Shown: positions 34,111-43,946 of the stretch, one piece after another | Layout of the letters: each line of letters starts with the position of its first letter | Numbering within the stretch: position 1 is the stretch's first letter | Assembly (NCBI GenBank): GCA_040216765.1 | Contig: JAVJON010000008.1 | Coordinates: forward strand, 62,001 to 126,000 | Reading direction: 5' to 3' | Source of the DNA: Marinibaculum sp040216765 | Lineage (GTDB): Bacteria; Pseudomonadota; Alphaproteobacteria; Ferrovibrionales; Ferrovibrionaceae | DNA length: 64,000 bases | The notes under the pieces: model-generated | Seen by the model: the letters and a program-made list of their open reading frames with translations, nothing else | The model's database searches: none | What the model was told of the DNA's origin: nothing | Program-made: the position numbers and the translations under genes

Positions 34111-35352
34111 ATGAACGCCATGTTCGCCGCTGGTCACCGCAAGGCGCGCCTGCTGCTGGCCGCCCTCGCCCTGCCGCTGCTGCTGGGGGCTTGCGAGGAA
34201 GGCAATGCCAACAAGCCGGCCGGCGCCGCGCCGCCGCCTACCCCGGTGAAGGTGGTGACCGTGCAGCCCGAATCGCTGCCGATCGTCAACGAGCTGCCCG
34301 GCCGCATCGCGCCGACCCGGATCGCCCAGGTCCGGCCGCGGGTCTCCGGCATCGTGGTGGAGCGCGTGTTCGAGCAGGGCAGCCTGGTGAAGGAGGGCGA
34401 CCCGCTGTTCCGGATCGATCCGGAGCCCTTCCGGCTGCAGGAGCGCCGTGCCCAGGCGACCCTGGACCGGGCCGAGGCGGTGGCGCAGCAGGCCGCCCAG
34501 CAGGCCGACCGGCAGAAGAAGCTGCGCAATCGCAACGTGGCCAGCGGGCAGAGCCTGGACGATGCCGTCGCCAGCCTGGCGCAGGCCAATGCCGATGTTG
34601 CGCTGGCACGCGCCGGCCTCGCCGCCGCGCGGCTGGACCTGGAATATTCCCAGGTGACCGCGCCGATCTCCGGCCGCATCGGCCGGGCGCATGTCACCGA
34701 AGGGGCGCTGGTCGTCGCCGATGCGGTGCTGCCGCTGGCGGTGATCCAGCAGCTCGACCCGGTCTATGCCGATTTCACCCAATCGGCGAACCAGCTGATG
34801 CAGCTGCGCCGGGCGGTGGAGAAGGGCGCCATGGCTGGCGCCGCGACCGCGGGCGGCCCGGCGCAATCGACACCGGTGGCGCAGTCGACACCGGTGCAAC
34901 TGCTGTTCGATGACGGCACCCCCTATGCCGAGCCCGGGCAGCTGCTGTTCTCCGAGGCGACGGTCGATGCCTCCACCGGCCAGGTCACCCTGCGCGGCGA
35001 ATTCCCCAATCCGCGGGGCGAACTGCTGCCCGGCCTCTATGTCCGGGTGCGCATCGTGCAGGGCGTGCAGCCCGATGCCCTGGCCGTGCCGCAACAGGCG
35101 GTGCAGCGGGACCTGGGCGGCAATGCCCAGGTCTATGTCGTGACCGAAGAGGGCAAGGCGGAGCTGCGCACCGTGACCGCCGGGCGGGTGCTCGACGATC
35201 GCTGGGTGATCGACCAGGGCCTCAACCCCGGCGACCGGGTGGTCGTCGAGGGCTTCCAGAAGATCCGCCCCGGCGGGGCGGTGACGCCGCAGCCCTGGCA
35301 GGCGCCCGCCGCGCAGGCGGCGGACAATGCCGGCGCCGGCAAGGCCGGCTGA
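34111..35352 (+). CDS. RND efflux periplasmic adaptor (membrane fusion protein)
   Basis: A 413-residue AcrA/MexA-like lipoprotein starting at ATG 34111, with AGGAA upstream; the longer frame to 33937 is not needed. The signal peptide ends at the lipobox LLLGAC (Cys28). Motifs: VVTVQPESLPIVNELPGRIAPTRIAQVRPRVSGIV for the barrel-lipoyl region, a coiled-coil hairpin (residues about 110-180, ERRAQATLDRAEAVAQQAAQQ), then LEYSQVTAPISGRIGRAHVTEGALV. A TP-rich repeat PVAQSTPV is a short linker. It works with the permease 24 bases downstream. Confidence 0.93.
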   Translation: MNAMFAAGHRKARLLLAALALPLLLGACEEGNANKPAGAAPPPTPVKVVTVQPESLPIVNELPGRIAPTRIAQVRPRVSGIVVERVFEQGSLVKEGDPLFRIDPEPFRLQERRAQATLDRAEAVAQQAAQQADRQKKLRNRNVASGQSLDDAVASLAQANADVALARAGLAAARLDLEYSQVTAPISGRIGRAHVTEGALVVADAVLPLAVIQQLDPVYADFTQSANQLMQLRRAVEKGAMAGAATAGGPAQSTPVAQSTPVQLLFDDGTPYAEPGQLLFSEATVDASTGQVTLRGEFPNPRGELLPGLYVRVRIVQGVQPDALAVPQQAVQRDLGGNAQVYVVTEEGKAELRTVTAGRVLDDRWVIDQGLNPGDRVVVEGFQKIRPGGAVTPQPWQAPAAQAADNAGAGKAG

Positions 35353-35376
35353 CGCCAGGGAACCGGGGACAGGGTC

Positions 35377-38300
35377 ATGCCCGCCTTTTTCATCGACCGG
35401 CCGATCTTCGCCTGGGTCATCGCGATCTTCATCATGCTGGCCGGGCTGATCGCCATCCCGTTCCTGCCGGTGGCGCAATACCCCAACGTGGCGCCGCCGC
35501 AGATCGCGATCACGACCTTCTACCCGGGCGCCGCGCCGGAGGATATCTACCAGTCGGTGACCCGGCCGATCGAGGAAGAGCTGAACGGCATCGAGGGGCT
35601 GATCTACTTCGAGTCGACCTCCGACACCACCGGCCGGGTCAGCATCACCGCGACCTTCACGCCGGAGACCGAGGTGGCGCAGGCGGCGGTGGATGTGCAG
35701 AACCGCATCCGCCGGGTGGAGCCGCGCCTGCCCCAGGCGGTGCGGCAGCAGGGCATCCAGGTCGACCAGACCGGCACCGGCTGGCTCCTGGTGGTCTCGC
35801 TGATCTCCACCGACGGCTCGGTCGATGCGGTCGGCCTGGGCGATTACGCCAACCGCAATGTGATGGGCGAGATCCGCCGGGTCCCCGGTGTCGGCGGCGC
35901 CACCCTGTTCGGCTCGATCCGCGCCATGCGGATCTGGATGGACCCGGACCGCATGCTGGGCCTCAACCTCACCGCCGACGACGTGCTGCAGGCGATCCAG
36001 TCGCAGAACGCGCAGGTCTCCGCCGGCCGGATCGGCAGCCGGCCGAGCCCGCCCGGCCAGCAGATCGCGGCGACGGTGCTGGTGAAGGGGCAGCTGACCT
36101 CGCCCGGGGAGTTCGCCGAGGTGGTGCTGCGCGCCAATCCGGACGGCTCCACGGTGCGCCTGCGCGACGTGGCCCGGGTGGAGATGGGCGGCGAGAGCTA
36201 TGCCACCTATGCGCGGCTGAACGGCCAGCCCACCGCGGCGATCGGCGTACAGCTGGCGCCGACCGCCAATGCCCTGGCGACCGCGGAGGGCATCAAGGAG
36301 CGGATGGCGGAGCTGGCACGCTTCTTCCCCGACGGCGTCACCTACGACATCCCCTACGACACCACGCCGTTCGTCGATGCCTCGATCGAGAAGGTGATCC
36401 ACACCCTGGTCGAGGCGATGGTGCTGGTCTTCCTGGTGATGTTCCTGTTCCTGCAGAGCTTCCGCTACACGATCATCCCGACGATCGTCGTCCCGGTGGC
36501 GCTGCTGGGGACCTGCGGCATGCTGCTGGCGGCCGGCTTCTCGATCAACGTGCTGACCATGTTCGCGATGGTCCTGGCGATTGGCATCCTGGTCGATGAC
36601 GCCATCGTGGTGGTGGAGAATGTCGAGCGGATCATGTCCGAGGAGGGGCTGGACCCGCGCACCGCCACCCTGAAGGCGATGAGCCAGATCACCGGCGCGA
36701 TCGTCGGCATCACCCTGGTGCTGACCGCGGTGTTCGTGCCGATGGCCTTCTTCCCCGGCGCTGTGGGCGTGATCTACCAGCAGTTCAGCCTGACCATGGT
36801 GGTCTCCATCCTGTTCTCCGGCTTCCTGGCCCTGTCGCTGACCCCGGCGCTCTGTGCGGCGATCCTGAAGCCGCCGAAGCCGGGCCATGACCGCAACCGG
36901 GGCGCCTTCGGCTGGTTCAACCGCGGCTTCGGCAGGGTCACGCATGGCTATACCGGGATAACCGGCGGGATCATCCGCCGCTCCGGCCGTTTCATGATCG
37001 TTTACCTGGCGCTGCTCGCCGGCCTCGCCTGGGCCTTCCTGCAGCTGCCCTCGGCCTTCCTGCCGAACGAGGACCAGGGCTATCTGCTGGTCGACATGCA
37101 GACACCGCCGGAAGCCTCCGCCGACCGCACCCTGGAGGTGGTGAAGCAGGTCGAGGAGATCTTCCTGGCGGACGATGCGGTGAACCGGGTGGTCGGCGTG
37201 CTGGGCTTCAGCTTCGCCGGCCGCGGCGACAATGCCGCGCTCGCCTTCGTCACCCTGCGCGACTGGTCGGAGCGCGGGCCGGAGGACGCCTCCGGCGCGA
37301 TCGCCGCGCGTGCCAACGGCAAGCTGTTCGGCATCACCGATGCGCGGGTGTTCGGCCTGTCGCCGCCGCCGATCCGCGGCCTGGGCTCCTCGTCGGGCTT
37401 CAACTTCCGCCTGCAGGACCGTTCCGGCCGCGGCCAGGCGGCGCTGGACGGCGCGCTCGGCCAGTTCCTCGCCGCCGCGCGCGCCAGCCCGGTGCTGACC
37501 GGCGTGCGGGTGGAGGGCATGCCCGACGCGCCGCAACTGCACCTGCATATCGACCGCGAGAAGGCGAATGCCTTCGGCGTCACCTTCGCCGATATCAACA
37601 ACACGGTCTCGGCCAATCTGGGCTCGTCCTACGTCAACGACTTCCCCAATGCCGGGCGGATGCAACGGGTCACCGTGCAGGCCGATGCCGCCAACCGGAT
37701 GAACCCCGAGGACCTGCTGCGGCTGTCGGTGCAGAACGTGCAGGGCGGCATGGTGCCGCTCTCGGCCTTCGCCAGCCTCGACTGGACGCGCGGGCCAATG
37801 CAGATCGTCGGCTATAACGGCTATCCCTCGGTGCGGATCAGCGGCCAGGCCGCCGCCGGCTTTTCCTCCGGCGATGCCATTGCCGAGATCGAGCGCCTTG
37901 CGGCGGAGCTGCGGCCGGGCTTCGGCTACGAATGGACCGGCCAGTCGCTGCAGGAGATCGAGTCCGGCGACCAGGCGCCCTACCTGCTGGGGCTCAGCGT
38001 GATCTTCGTCTTCCTGCTGCTGGCCGCCCTGTACGAGAGCTGGTCGATCCCCTTCGCGGTGATCCTGGTGGTGCCGCTGGGGGTGATCGGCTCGGTCCTG
38101 GCGGTGACCCTGCGGGACATGCCGAACGACGTCTATTTCACTGTCGGCCTGATCGCGATCATCGGCCTGTCGGCGAAGAACGCGATCCTGATCATCGAGT
38201 TCGCGAAGGACCTGCGTGCCGAAGGCATGGGCCTGTGGGAGGCGACGAAGGAGGCCGCGCGGCTGCGCTTCCGCCCGATCCTGATGACCTCCCTGGCCTT

Positions 38301-38532
38301 CTCGCTCGGCGTCACGCCGCTGGCGATCGCCACCGGCGCCAGCGCCGGCAGCCAGAACGCCATCGGCACCGGCGTGCTGGGCGGCATGATCTCCGCCACC
38401 ATCCTGGCCCTGCTGTTCGTGCCGGCGTTCTTCGTCTTCGTCATGCGCCTGGTCGGCGGGCGGAAGGCGCGGCGGGCAGAGGCGCCGCGGGGCGGTGCGC
38501 CGTCCGCCGCCCCGGCAGAGGGCGACGATTGA
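35377..38532 (+). CDS. RND multidrug efflux permease, HAE-1 family
   Basis: A 1051-residue inner-membrane proton/drug antiporter with the twelve-segment AcrB layout. The start FFIDRPIFAWVIAIFIMLAG, the proton-relay motif GILVDDAIVVVENV (two Asp) and the Lys in GLSAKNAILIIEFAKDL are intact. The docking and porter domains are present at full length. No outer-membrane factor follows, so a TolC from elsewhere is needed. The gene ends in GDD* at 38532, and the very end of it is duplicated at about 45617-45644, beyond the defence island. Confidence 0.95.
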   Translation: MPAFFIDRPIFAWVIAIFIMLAGLIAIPFLPVAQYPNVAPPQIAITTFYPGAAPEDIYQSVTRPIEEELNGIEGLIYFESTSDTTGRVSITATFTPETEVAQAAVDVQNRIRRVEPRLPQAVRQQGIQVDQTGTGWLLVVSLISTDGSVDAVGLGDYANRNVMGEIRRVPGVGGATLFGSIRAMRIWMDPDRMLGLNLTADDVLQAIQSQNAQVSAGRIGSRPSPPGQQIAATVLVKGQLTSPGEFAEVVLRANPDGSTVRLRDVARVEMGGESYATYARLNGQPTAAIGVQLAPTANALATAEGIKERMAELARFFPDGVTYDIPYDTTPFVDASIEKVIHTLVEAMVLVFLVMFLFLQSFRYTIIPTIVVPVALLGTCGMLLAAGFSINVLTMFAMVLAIGILVDDAIVVVENVERIMSEEGLDPRTATLKAMSQITGAIVGITLVLTAVFVPMAFFPGAVGVIYQQFSLTMVVSILFSGFLALSLTPALCAAILKPPKPGHDRNRGAFGWFNRGFGRVTHGYTGITGGIIRRSGRFMIVYLALLAGLAWAFLQLPSAFLPNEDQGYLLVDMQTPPEASADRTLEVVKQVEEIFLADDAVNRVVGVLGFSFAGRGDNAALAFVTLRDWSERGPEDASGAIAARANGKLFGITDARVFGLSPPPIRGLGSSSGFNFRLQDRSGRGQAALDGALGQFLAAARASPVLTGVRVEGMPDAPQLHLHIDREKANAFGVTFADINNTVSANLGSSYVNDFPNAGRMQRVTVQADAANRMNPEDLLRLSVQNVQGGMVPLSAFASLDWTRGPMQIVGYNGYPSVRISGQAAAGFSSGDAIAEIERLAAELRPGFGYEWTGQSLQEIESGDQAPYLLGLSVIFVFLLLAALYESWSIPFAVILVVPLGVIGSVLAVTLRDMPNDVYFTVGLIAIIGLSAKNAILIIEFAKDLRAEGMGLWEATKEAARLRFRPILMTSLAFSLGVTPLAIATGASAGSQNAIGTGVLGGMISATILALLFVPAFFVFVMRLVGGRKARRAEAPRGGAPSAAPAEGDD

Positions 38533-38540
38533 CGGCCTCG
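38510..38540. repeat. Island-flanking direct repeat, left copy
   Basis: CCCCGGCAGAGGGCGA (38510-38525) plus TTGACGG (38529-38535) and CTCG match the right copy at 45617-45644, with one 3-base insertion and one substitution. It spans the RND permease stop codon. It marks the left edge of the low-G+C defence island. Confidence 0.8.
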
Positions 38541-38615
38541 CGGGACTGCCGATCCGGGATGTCCCAACCTGCCGGCACGAGGGATTCCTATATCCGGGGT
38601 CAGATATATGAAAGT

Positions 38616-39005
38616 ATGGATACCTCGCGCTCAGCCCTGCGGGCTACACCGAACTCTGCCACGCTGCTGAACGCACTCGTCGAAATTGACTTGGCCGCGG
38701 AGTCCGAAATGGTGCGGGCACGCCTCGATCCCGACGCAAACCTCGTCCGACGTATTCGCGAACTGCCAGCGCCGGAACTTACCGAGCCATCCCGAAGGCC
38801 CGGCACTGGGCGAACCCCAAAATACTGCTTCGACATATCGATCACGCCTATGCGACTTCAGCCAAGCGCTATCGAAATACTCAGCGTCGGAATCTCCGTG
38901 CATTCAGACTGGATTAACCCGAACGCCGATCATCGGATCGAAAAAATACTTTGTAAAATATTCAAAGCGGCATTTCGACTCGATTTTGGTATTGTAAAGT
39001 CCTGA
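38616..39005 (+). CDS. Hypothetical protein at defence island edge
   Basis: A 129-residue frame from ATG 38616 inside the low-G+C island, facing the defence operon. The C-terminal half (QPSAIEILSVGISVHSDWINPNADHRIEKILCKIFKAAF) reads like real protein, the N-terminal half less so. No ribosome site is obvious. A - strand frame of 90 residues overlaps and looks like a shadow. It may be a remnant or an accessory gene of the island. Confidence 0.3.
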   Translation: MDTSRSALRATPNSATLLNALVEIDLAAESEMVRARLDPDANLVRRIRELPAPELTEPSRRPGTGRTPKYCFDISITPMRLQPSAIEILSVGISVHSDWINPNADHRIEKILCKIFKAAFRLDFGIVKS

Positions 39006-39140
39006 TCGCTGCGCCGAACTATGAATAACCTGCAAGCCAATAGATCCGGCCCAATAGCGACGCTTTGTCGTGTGATCTTCAAAAATCCGATTCAAATTAC
39101 GACTTTTTGAATATTCAGGCTACGTGTGTTTTAATTTATC

Positions 39141-40148
39141 TCAATTTACGGGAACGAGATCCCAAAAATATGGGTCCCGATCTGTCAAATTCTGCAGGCT
39201 CAGTGGTGTAAGTCCTGACAGGTCCACTGCGAAGCGAACGTCTGACACTCTTGATGGAATAGAATCCCGCACTGCCGGAATAGTGCGCAGGTCGAAGAAC
39301 TGGAGAGAGCTATCGGCAAGGTGTTTGTCGAAAGTCACGTGTAGTGAAGCTGTGAGTTCGGCGCCTAGGGTAGAGGCTAGGATATTGTGCAACTTAAGCA
39401 CCAGTTCTGGATCGCCTGACAGGCAGACTTCGATCGATGCCATGAGATCGTCGATGGATATACCACCCGGAACGCGCTCGACCATCAGCGATGCGACGAC
39501 CGCGTGAGTGTTCGTCGGCGGATTGCACTGGTCGTAAGAGAATATGTGTTTGCGGATCCGGCCCGCGCAACTTTTGACGTCAATGCGGATATCTCCAGTG
39601 GCAAAGTCAAAACGCGACGTCTCGTCTACCCGCCAAGCAGCAACGGCCCGCACCGGAGAACGACTTCGAGATATCACGAACAGCTCGCCGAACAAGCCGT
39701 TGAGAGAACGGACGGGTGGCTTCTGGATGTTCTGAAAGATCGAGGCCAAGCGCCGTACGGCTGCAGCCAAATCATAGCGTGATGGCCCGGGACCCAGATG
39801 TCGCATAATAATCCTGCAAACTGACAGGAAGTATCGAATCGTTTCGGGGACAGGCGACCTGCATCGCACTACCGTAAACAGACCGACCCTCGCAGGACTG
39901 CCGGCATCAGATATTTGGCATTCGAGTTCAAACTGCGCATCGAGACTTTCCAGTCGAATCGGCGGTGGCTTGCGCCCCAGTCCATCTTTTGTCTCCACGA
40001 GCAGACAAGCCTGTCCGGCGACATCCTTCCCGACAAAATAGGCGTCATGGCCAGGCACGCACCTGACTGCAAAGAACGGCGCACCCGAACCGTCTCCGCG
40101 AGGGATCGCGACCCCATTGTAGATGGTGAACAACCCCGAGCCGGTCAT
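39141..40148 (-). CDS. PD-(D/E)XK motif protein (DUF4420-like nuclease)
   Basis: A 335-residue protein. ATG 40148 overlaps the Z1 gene's stop as ATGA, which fixes the start. The nuclease core is visible: Glu155 in GLFGELFVI, Asp181 in RFDFATGDIRID, and Asp190-Val-Lys192 in IDVKS, a PD-(D/E)XK fold active site. The rest is mixed alpha/beta. In related modules a DUF4420-type nuclease is the predicted DNA-cutting subunit. It is the last gene of the operon and is translationally coupled to the Z1 ATPase. Confidence 0.88.
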   Translation of the reverse strand: MTGSGLFTIYNGVAIPRGDGSGAPFFAVRCVPGHDAYFVGKDVAGQACLLVETKDGLGRKPPPIRLESLDAQFELECQISDAGSPARVGLFTVVRCRSPVPETIRYFLSVCRIIMRHLGPGPSRYDLAAAVRRLASIFQNIQKPPVRSLNGLFGELFVISRSRSPVRAVAAWRVDETSRFDFATGDIRIDVKSCAGRIRKHIFSYDQCNPPTNTHAVVASLMVERVPGGISIDDLMASIEVCLSGDPELVLKLHNILASTLGAELTASLHVTFDKHLADSSLQFFDLRTIPAVRDSIPSRVSDVRFAVDLSGLTPLSLQNLTDRDPYFWDLVPVN

Positions 40149-42370
40149 CTTGCCTGCGAAGGCTGGATTTGATCGATCCAGCCGACAGCCAAACGCGCAG
40201 GAACCCATACAGCCAGCACAGGGACATCTTCCCGCACAACTGTCCCACCTCGCGTCAGATCAAGCGTGTGAATCTGTACGGATACCTGACCGTCCTTGCG
40301 AATAGCGCGGTCGCCTGGATAGATCTCACCGCGTCGCTCGACTGGGTGCACCGGCGCTTGGCCCTGGAAGAGATTGGTGACTTCACCGCCCCCATCAACG
40401 CCACGATCGCGCCCGGTGCCTGGGCTCATCCTGTAGACCGTGCAGCGCTCATCCGGGTCGTTCTCCAATGCCCGACTTAGCTGCAAAAGCAGGCCGGTGA
40501 TCTGCTGAGAGTCCCGTGAACTCGTGATTCGAATAGGAATCAGCAATTGCTCCATGATATCGCGGAGCGGCAAATTGGTCGCGACCTCATGGCGTTGTGT
40601 GTCCGTCCGGTCGGGATGGCCCGAGGCAGGCACAAATTGATTCGCTTCGAAAAATCTTGCGACTGTCCGGCGGTTAGCCTGCATGACGGTGTCGCTCGCA
40701 AGAACCACACGCGGTGCCACCCAGTCATCAGAAAACCGTCCACGGATATAGTCGAACTCCAAAACGTTCTGGCGGCAGGGTCGAAGCGCCCTGTCTAGCA
40801 CAAATGCGCGTTTCCATTCATTTAGAGAGCGCCCCTGGTCGCGGATGCATTCAAGTTGACGCCGAATATCCTCTTCATGCTCGACATACCGTTCAAAAGC
40901 GCGGTGTGTACCTTGCTCAAGATAGACGCGGCAAAAGCCAAGATAATCGCGCTTATAACCAAAGAAGCGCGCCCGCTGCTGAACGGTGTCTGCATTGCCG
41001 ACACCAATCCCGCGCGGCATGTAAGTGACTGTAAGGCCTTCGACCGTAAAGCCGCGGTCCATGGCTTGTCCGCCGACAAGGATCCAGCCATAGGCGCTGC
41101 CCCAGTCCACTTCCGGTGTACGTCCGCCCCGCGCATTAACTTCTAGGAGACGCGTGCGACGAAAAGCAAAGCGGAACGTACTAGCCAAATCAGAAAATGG
41201 CGGCAGATCGTGCTCAAAGGTTTGAGCCAGATCCTCATACGCCAAGCGCAATTCTTCAACGAGCTCCTGCTTGTCAGGATCCGTGTCCTGTAAACCCAGA
41301 ACGCGCTTCCACTCATCGAAGATATCACGGACCCAGTTGTAGTATTCCTGATGCTGGGCCGTTCGATGGGACGGATGCACGAGCATTGAGCGGTTGCCGC
41401 GATTGCCGCCCTGCATGAGACCAACGGAGACTCCAACCATGAAGATACGGAGCGCCTCAAGCAGCGAACTTGGTGGCTCCGGCAATGGATTGGCATTTGT
41501 CGGCACGTCGGCGGGCGGGATTGTGCGCACCAGGTTCTGGTTATTCCCAAAGAAATCACGGCCACCTACATAGGATTGGCCCGGTGTCAAAATCTCAACA
41601 AAATTTGGCGAAAGTGAATCTACTATACTAATTAAAAGAGGGGCCTGTGGTGTCGCAGTATATTGCAGATAGCTGTGCAGTGGCAGCGCCCCCCGAAGCT
41701 CCATCAAGCGTTGATACGTGGTGCTCTCTTCTCCCTGGGCAACTTCCATGTTAAGACTGGCTTGGTCGGCCTCATCGTCAATGATGAGCGCGGGTACGCC
41801 ATTCATGCCTACCGCCTCCAATAGCTCAGTCAGGTTGCCAAGCCGCCGATGGTGTTTCAGTACGGTAACCAGAATGGTCAACTTGTAGTCGTCGGGAGTA
41901 CCCTGATCCCGCCAATCTTCGAAAACGTCGCGCAAGGTTTGAATTGTTGAGTCGTCGTGCTCAGGATTCTGGAAATGTATCCAACTGCGTGCACGGTCAG
42001 ATTCGTCGAGCCGTAAATCCCGGCGAATGCGGCCAACTGATTGCTCAAGTAATGGGTTCGAAGTCCCAGCCACAACTATAACCATCTGGAAACCATTGTC
42101 CCGCGCAAGGGTCGCCGCAATTTCGAACGACATGGTCTTGCCGCTCTGCACGTATCCAACAACCAAACCGGTTTCCACCCCGACACTGTCTAAAGGGGAA
42201 GTCCCGTGTGCGAGAATCGAGACAGCGGCATCCCGAACATTATCGCGACTAGCTTCCGGAACGACGTGCTCCAGAAAATCATAGGTCTCCGGACCAATAA
42301 CTGGCTGCCAACGGCCGCCCGATGCGTCATCTCCCACTGACTGCACAATCATCGGCGCATCGTCATTCAT
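40145..42370 (-). CDS. Z1 domain-containing helicase-like ATPase
   Basis: A 741-residue protein. Walker A GYVQSGKT (72-79), Walker B IIDDEAD (196-202), YTATP (238-241), then the Z1 region with LVGGQAMDRGFTVEGLTVTY (431-450) and QRARFFGYK (465-473), which resemble superfamily II helicase motifs V and VI. Z1 proteins occur in operons with MutL-like ATPases and methylases and are thought to remodel or translocate on DNA. The gene lies 15 bases after the GHKL ATPase gene and overlaps the nuclease gene. Confidence 0.92.
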   Translation of the reverse strand: MNDDAPMIVQSVGDDASGGRWQPVIGPETYDFLEHVVPEASRDNVRDAAVSILAHGTSPLDSVGVETGLVVGYVQSGKTMSFEIAATLARDNGFQMVIVVAGTSNPLLEQSVGRIRRDLRLDESDRARSWIHFQNPEHDDSTIQTLRDVFEDWRDQGTPDDYKLTILVTVLKHHRRLGNLTELLEAVGMNGVPALIIDDEADQASLNMEVAQGEESTTYQRLMELRGALPLHSYLQYTATPQAPLLISIVDSLSPNFVEILTPGQSYVGGRDFFGNNQNLVRTIPPADVPTNANPLPEPPSSLLEALRIFMVGVSVGLMQGGNRGNRSMLVHPSHRTAQHQEYYNWVRDIFDEWKRVLGLQDTDPDKQELVEELRLAYEDLAQTFEHDLPPFSDLASTFRFAFRRTRLLEVNARGGRTPEVDWGSAYGWILVGGQAMDRGFTVEGLTVTYMPRGIGVGNADTVQQRARFFGYKRDYLGFCRVYLEQGTHRAFERYVEHEEDIRRQLECIRDQGRSLNEWKRAFVLDRALRPCRQNVLEFDYIRGRFSDDWVAPRVVLASDTVMQANRRTVARFFEANQFVPASGHPDRTDTQRHEVATNLPLRDIMEQLLIPIRITSSRDSQQITGLLLQLSRALENDPDERCTVYRMSPGTGRDRGVDGGGEVTNLFQGQAPVHPVERRGEIYPGDRAIRKDGQVSVQIHTLDLTRGGTVVREDVPVLAVWVPARLAVGWIDQIQPSQAR

Positions 42371-42385
42371 GGATCACCCTTGGAT

Positions 42386-43915
42386 TTATGCCTCGGAAAG
42401 CGCTTGGCTAATAAGGTCATTCACATTGCGCCGGATCGTCCCAGCATGACGCACACCCGCGTCGCGAGCCAGTACCTCTGCAAGCGCAAGCGCTGCGGCC
42501 ACCCGCAGTAGGGCTTCAACGTCCTCACTGTCCGACTGGGCAAAACGCACCATGAATGGATGGATCATCGAGACCCTGATATCGAGATTACGCGGTTGCT
42601 CGGTCGAAGCGGCTACGTCGCTGAAAACAAGCCATTGGCTCTCTGCGGGGTCTTCCGTTAACTCAATATTGATGCGCCAATCCTTGTCACGGAAACGGAT
42701 ATCAAACTGCTTGCGAGCGAGCGTACCGGCGTGAGGGATCAATTTATCTGAGGTTTCGACCAGCGGTTCATTGGAGATTTTTGGTAGAGCCGTAGGCAAC
42801 CGTTCTTGGATTGCCCGGGCGGCGTTGTCGACGGCCTGCGTCGCCGTGTCGGAAAGTTGTGCGCGAGCACCGCGCACTCGATAGCCCTCAGCCTGTTTGA
42901 GCAAGGGTAACTCTTCGCTATCTAGGTGATCACGCACCAATTCGAGGAAAGGTTGCTCGTTGTCGTCCCAGCGAAAGCCGTCTTTAGTGTGGCTAACCTC
43001 GAAACCGTCGAGATGCAGTTCGCCGAAAAGGCGCTGGTAACGATAACTGTTAGAACTACCGAAGATGAATGAGGGCCGGTACCCCTCGTCACCACTGCCT
43101 TGGATCACGCGTCCTCGCCGGAACAATGAAAACCCAGCTTTGGCGGTATTCGCTGTCTCGCGCAGAGCCGCAAAACCGTGAACAGACAAGCCTTCGCCGA
43201 AGTCAAACCCAATTTCCTTGTGCCAAAGTTTAGCCGGACCGCTCACGTCCCGAAAGTAAGGTGCTTCCAGGATCGGGGGCTGCTGGGGTGTGAGCGGCTC
43301 GCCGTTGAAGCGGAGTTCCAGAGTGCCGTCACGAATAAACACACGATAGATATCAGTCAGGTGCTCCTTGAGTTTGCCGACAGTGCGTCCGACTGGTACA
43401 TGGAAAATATTCTCCAATATGATCTCGGTGTAATGACGTTCTGGTTCTTCCGGCTTTTCTAGTATTTCAAGTTCTTCGATCTCGTCGTTGACAATGTTCT
43501 CTATCTCGAAGCGCACAGTGCGGGCCAACGGCTCACCAAAGGCTGATGTACGCACCTGCCATTGCGGCGCAAACCAGCAGGCGGCGCTCTTCATTCCCAT
43601 TCCGAACTCCGCGAGACCAGAGCGGTCGGTTGGGATCGCTGCAGCGCGGAAGGCGCGTCCAAACTCGGACATGGCGATGCCCGCTGCATTGTCGCGAATC
43701 GAGATACGTGCGGGATGCGACGTGTCGATATCTATGCGGACAACTAGCTTGGACCCTTCGCCGTGATGCCCCCGCAGGGCGTCACGATGGCGCGAAAAAC
43801 TCTCGACCGCATTGTCAACAAATTCTGCGAGCGCATACCACGGCTTATAGTTCAGGTGTCGCAACACTGCGAGAACGCTAACGCCTGGACGAATATCGAC
43901 GGTATTTATCGACAA
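42386..43915 (-). CDS. GHKL (MutL/MORC-like) ATPase
   Basis: A 509-residue protein. The Bergerat fold is in the N-terminal 200 residues: N-box EFVDN (31-35), G1 box RDNAAGI (74-80), and G2 GLAEFGMGMKSA (100-111). Downstream residues about 200-340 resemble the MutL transducer (RVFIRDGTLELRFNGEPLTPQQPP, GFSLFRRGRVI). The rest has no recognised domain. It matches ATPases that form clamps on DNA in the MutL/MORC-type restriction modules. 31 bases from the methylase gene and 15 from the Z1 gene. Confidence 0.9.
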   Translation of the reverse strand: MSINTVDIRPGVSVLAVLRHLNYKPWYALAEFVDNAVESFSRHRDALRGHHGEGSKLVVRIDIDTSHPARISIRDNAAGIAMSEFGRAFRAAAIPTDRSGLAEFGMGMKSAACWFAPQWQVRTSAFGEPLARTVRFEIENIVNDEIEELEILEKPEEPERHYTEIILENIFHVPVGRTVGKLKEHLTDIYRVFIRDGTLELRFNGEPLTPQQPPILEAPYFRDVSGPAKLWHKEIGFDFGEGLSVHGFAALRETANTAKAGFSLFRRGRVIQGSGDEGYRPSFIFGSSNSYRYQRLFGELHLDGFEVSHTKDGFRWDDNEQPFLELVRDHLDSEELPLLKQAEGYRVRGARAQLSDTATQAVDNAARAIQERLPTALPKISNEPLVETSDKLIPHAGTLARKQFDIRFRDKDWRINIELTEDPAESQWLVFSDVAASTEQPRNLDIRVSMIHPFMVRFAQSDSEDVEALLRVAAALALAEVLARDAGVRHAGTIRRNVNDLISQALSEA

Positions 43916-43946
43916 TTGTCAGCTCCTCTCTCAACAATACAGAAAC

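Noticed and set aside
33346..37665. Very long - strand frame (1439 codons) across the RND genes
   Set aside because: It runs antisense to a complete AcrA/AcrB pair; open frames on the other strand are common in such G+C-rich DNA. Only its 3' part (33346-33672) was kept as a gene.
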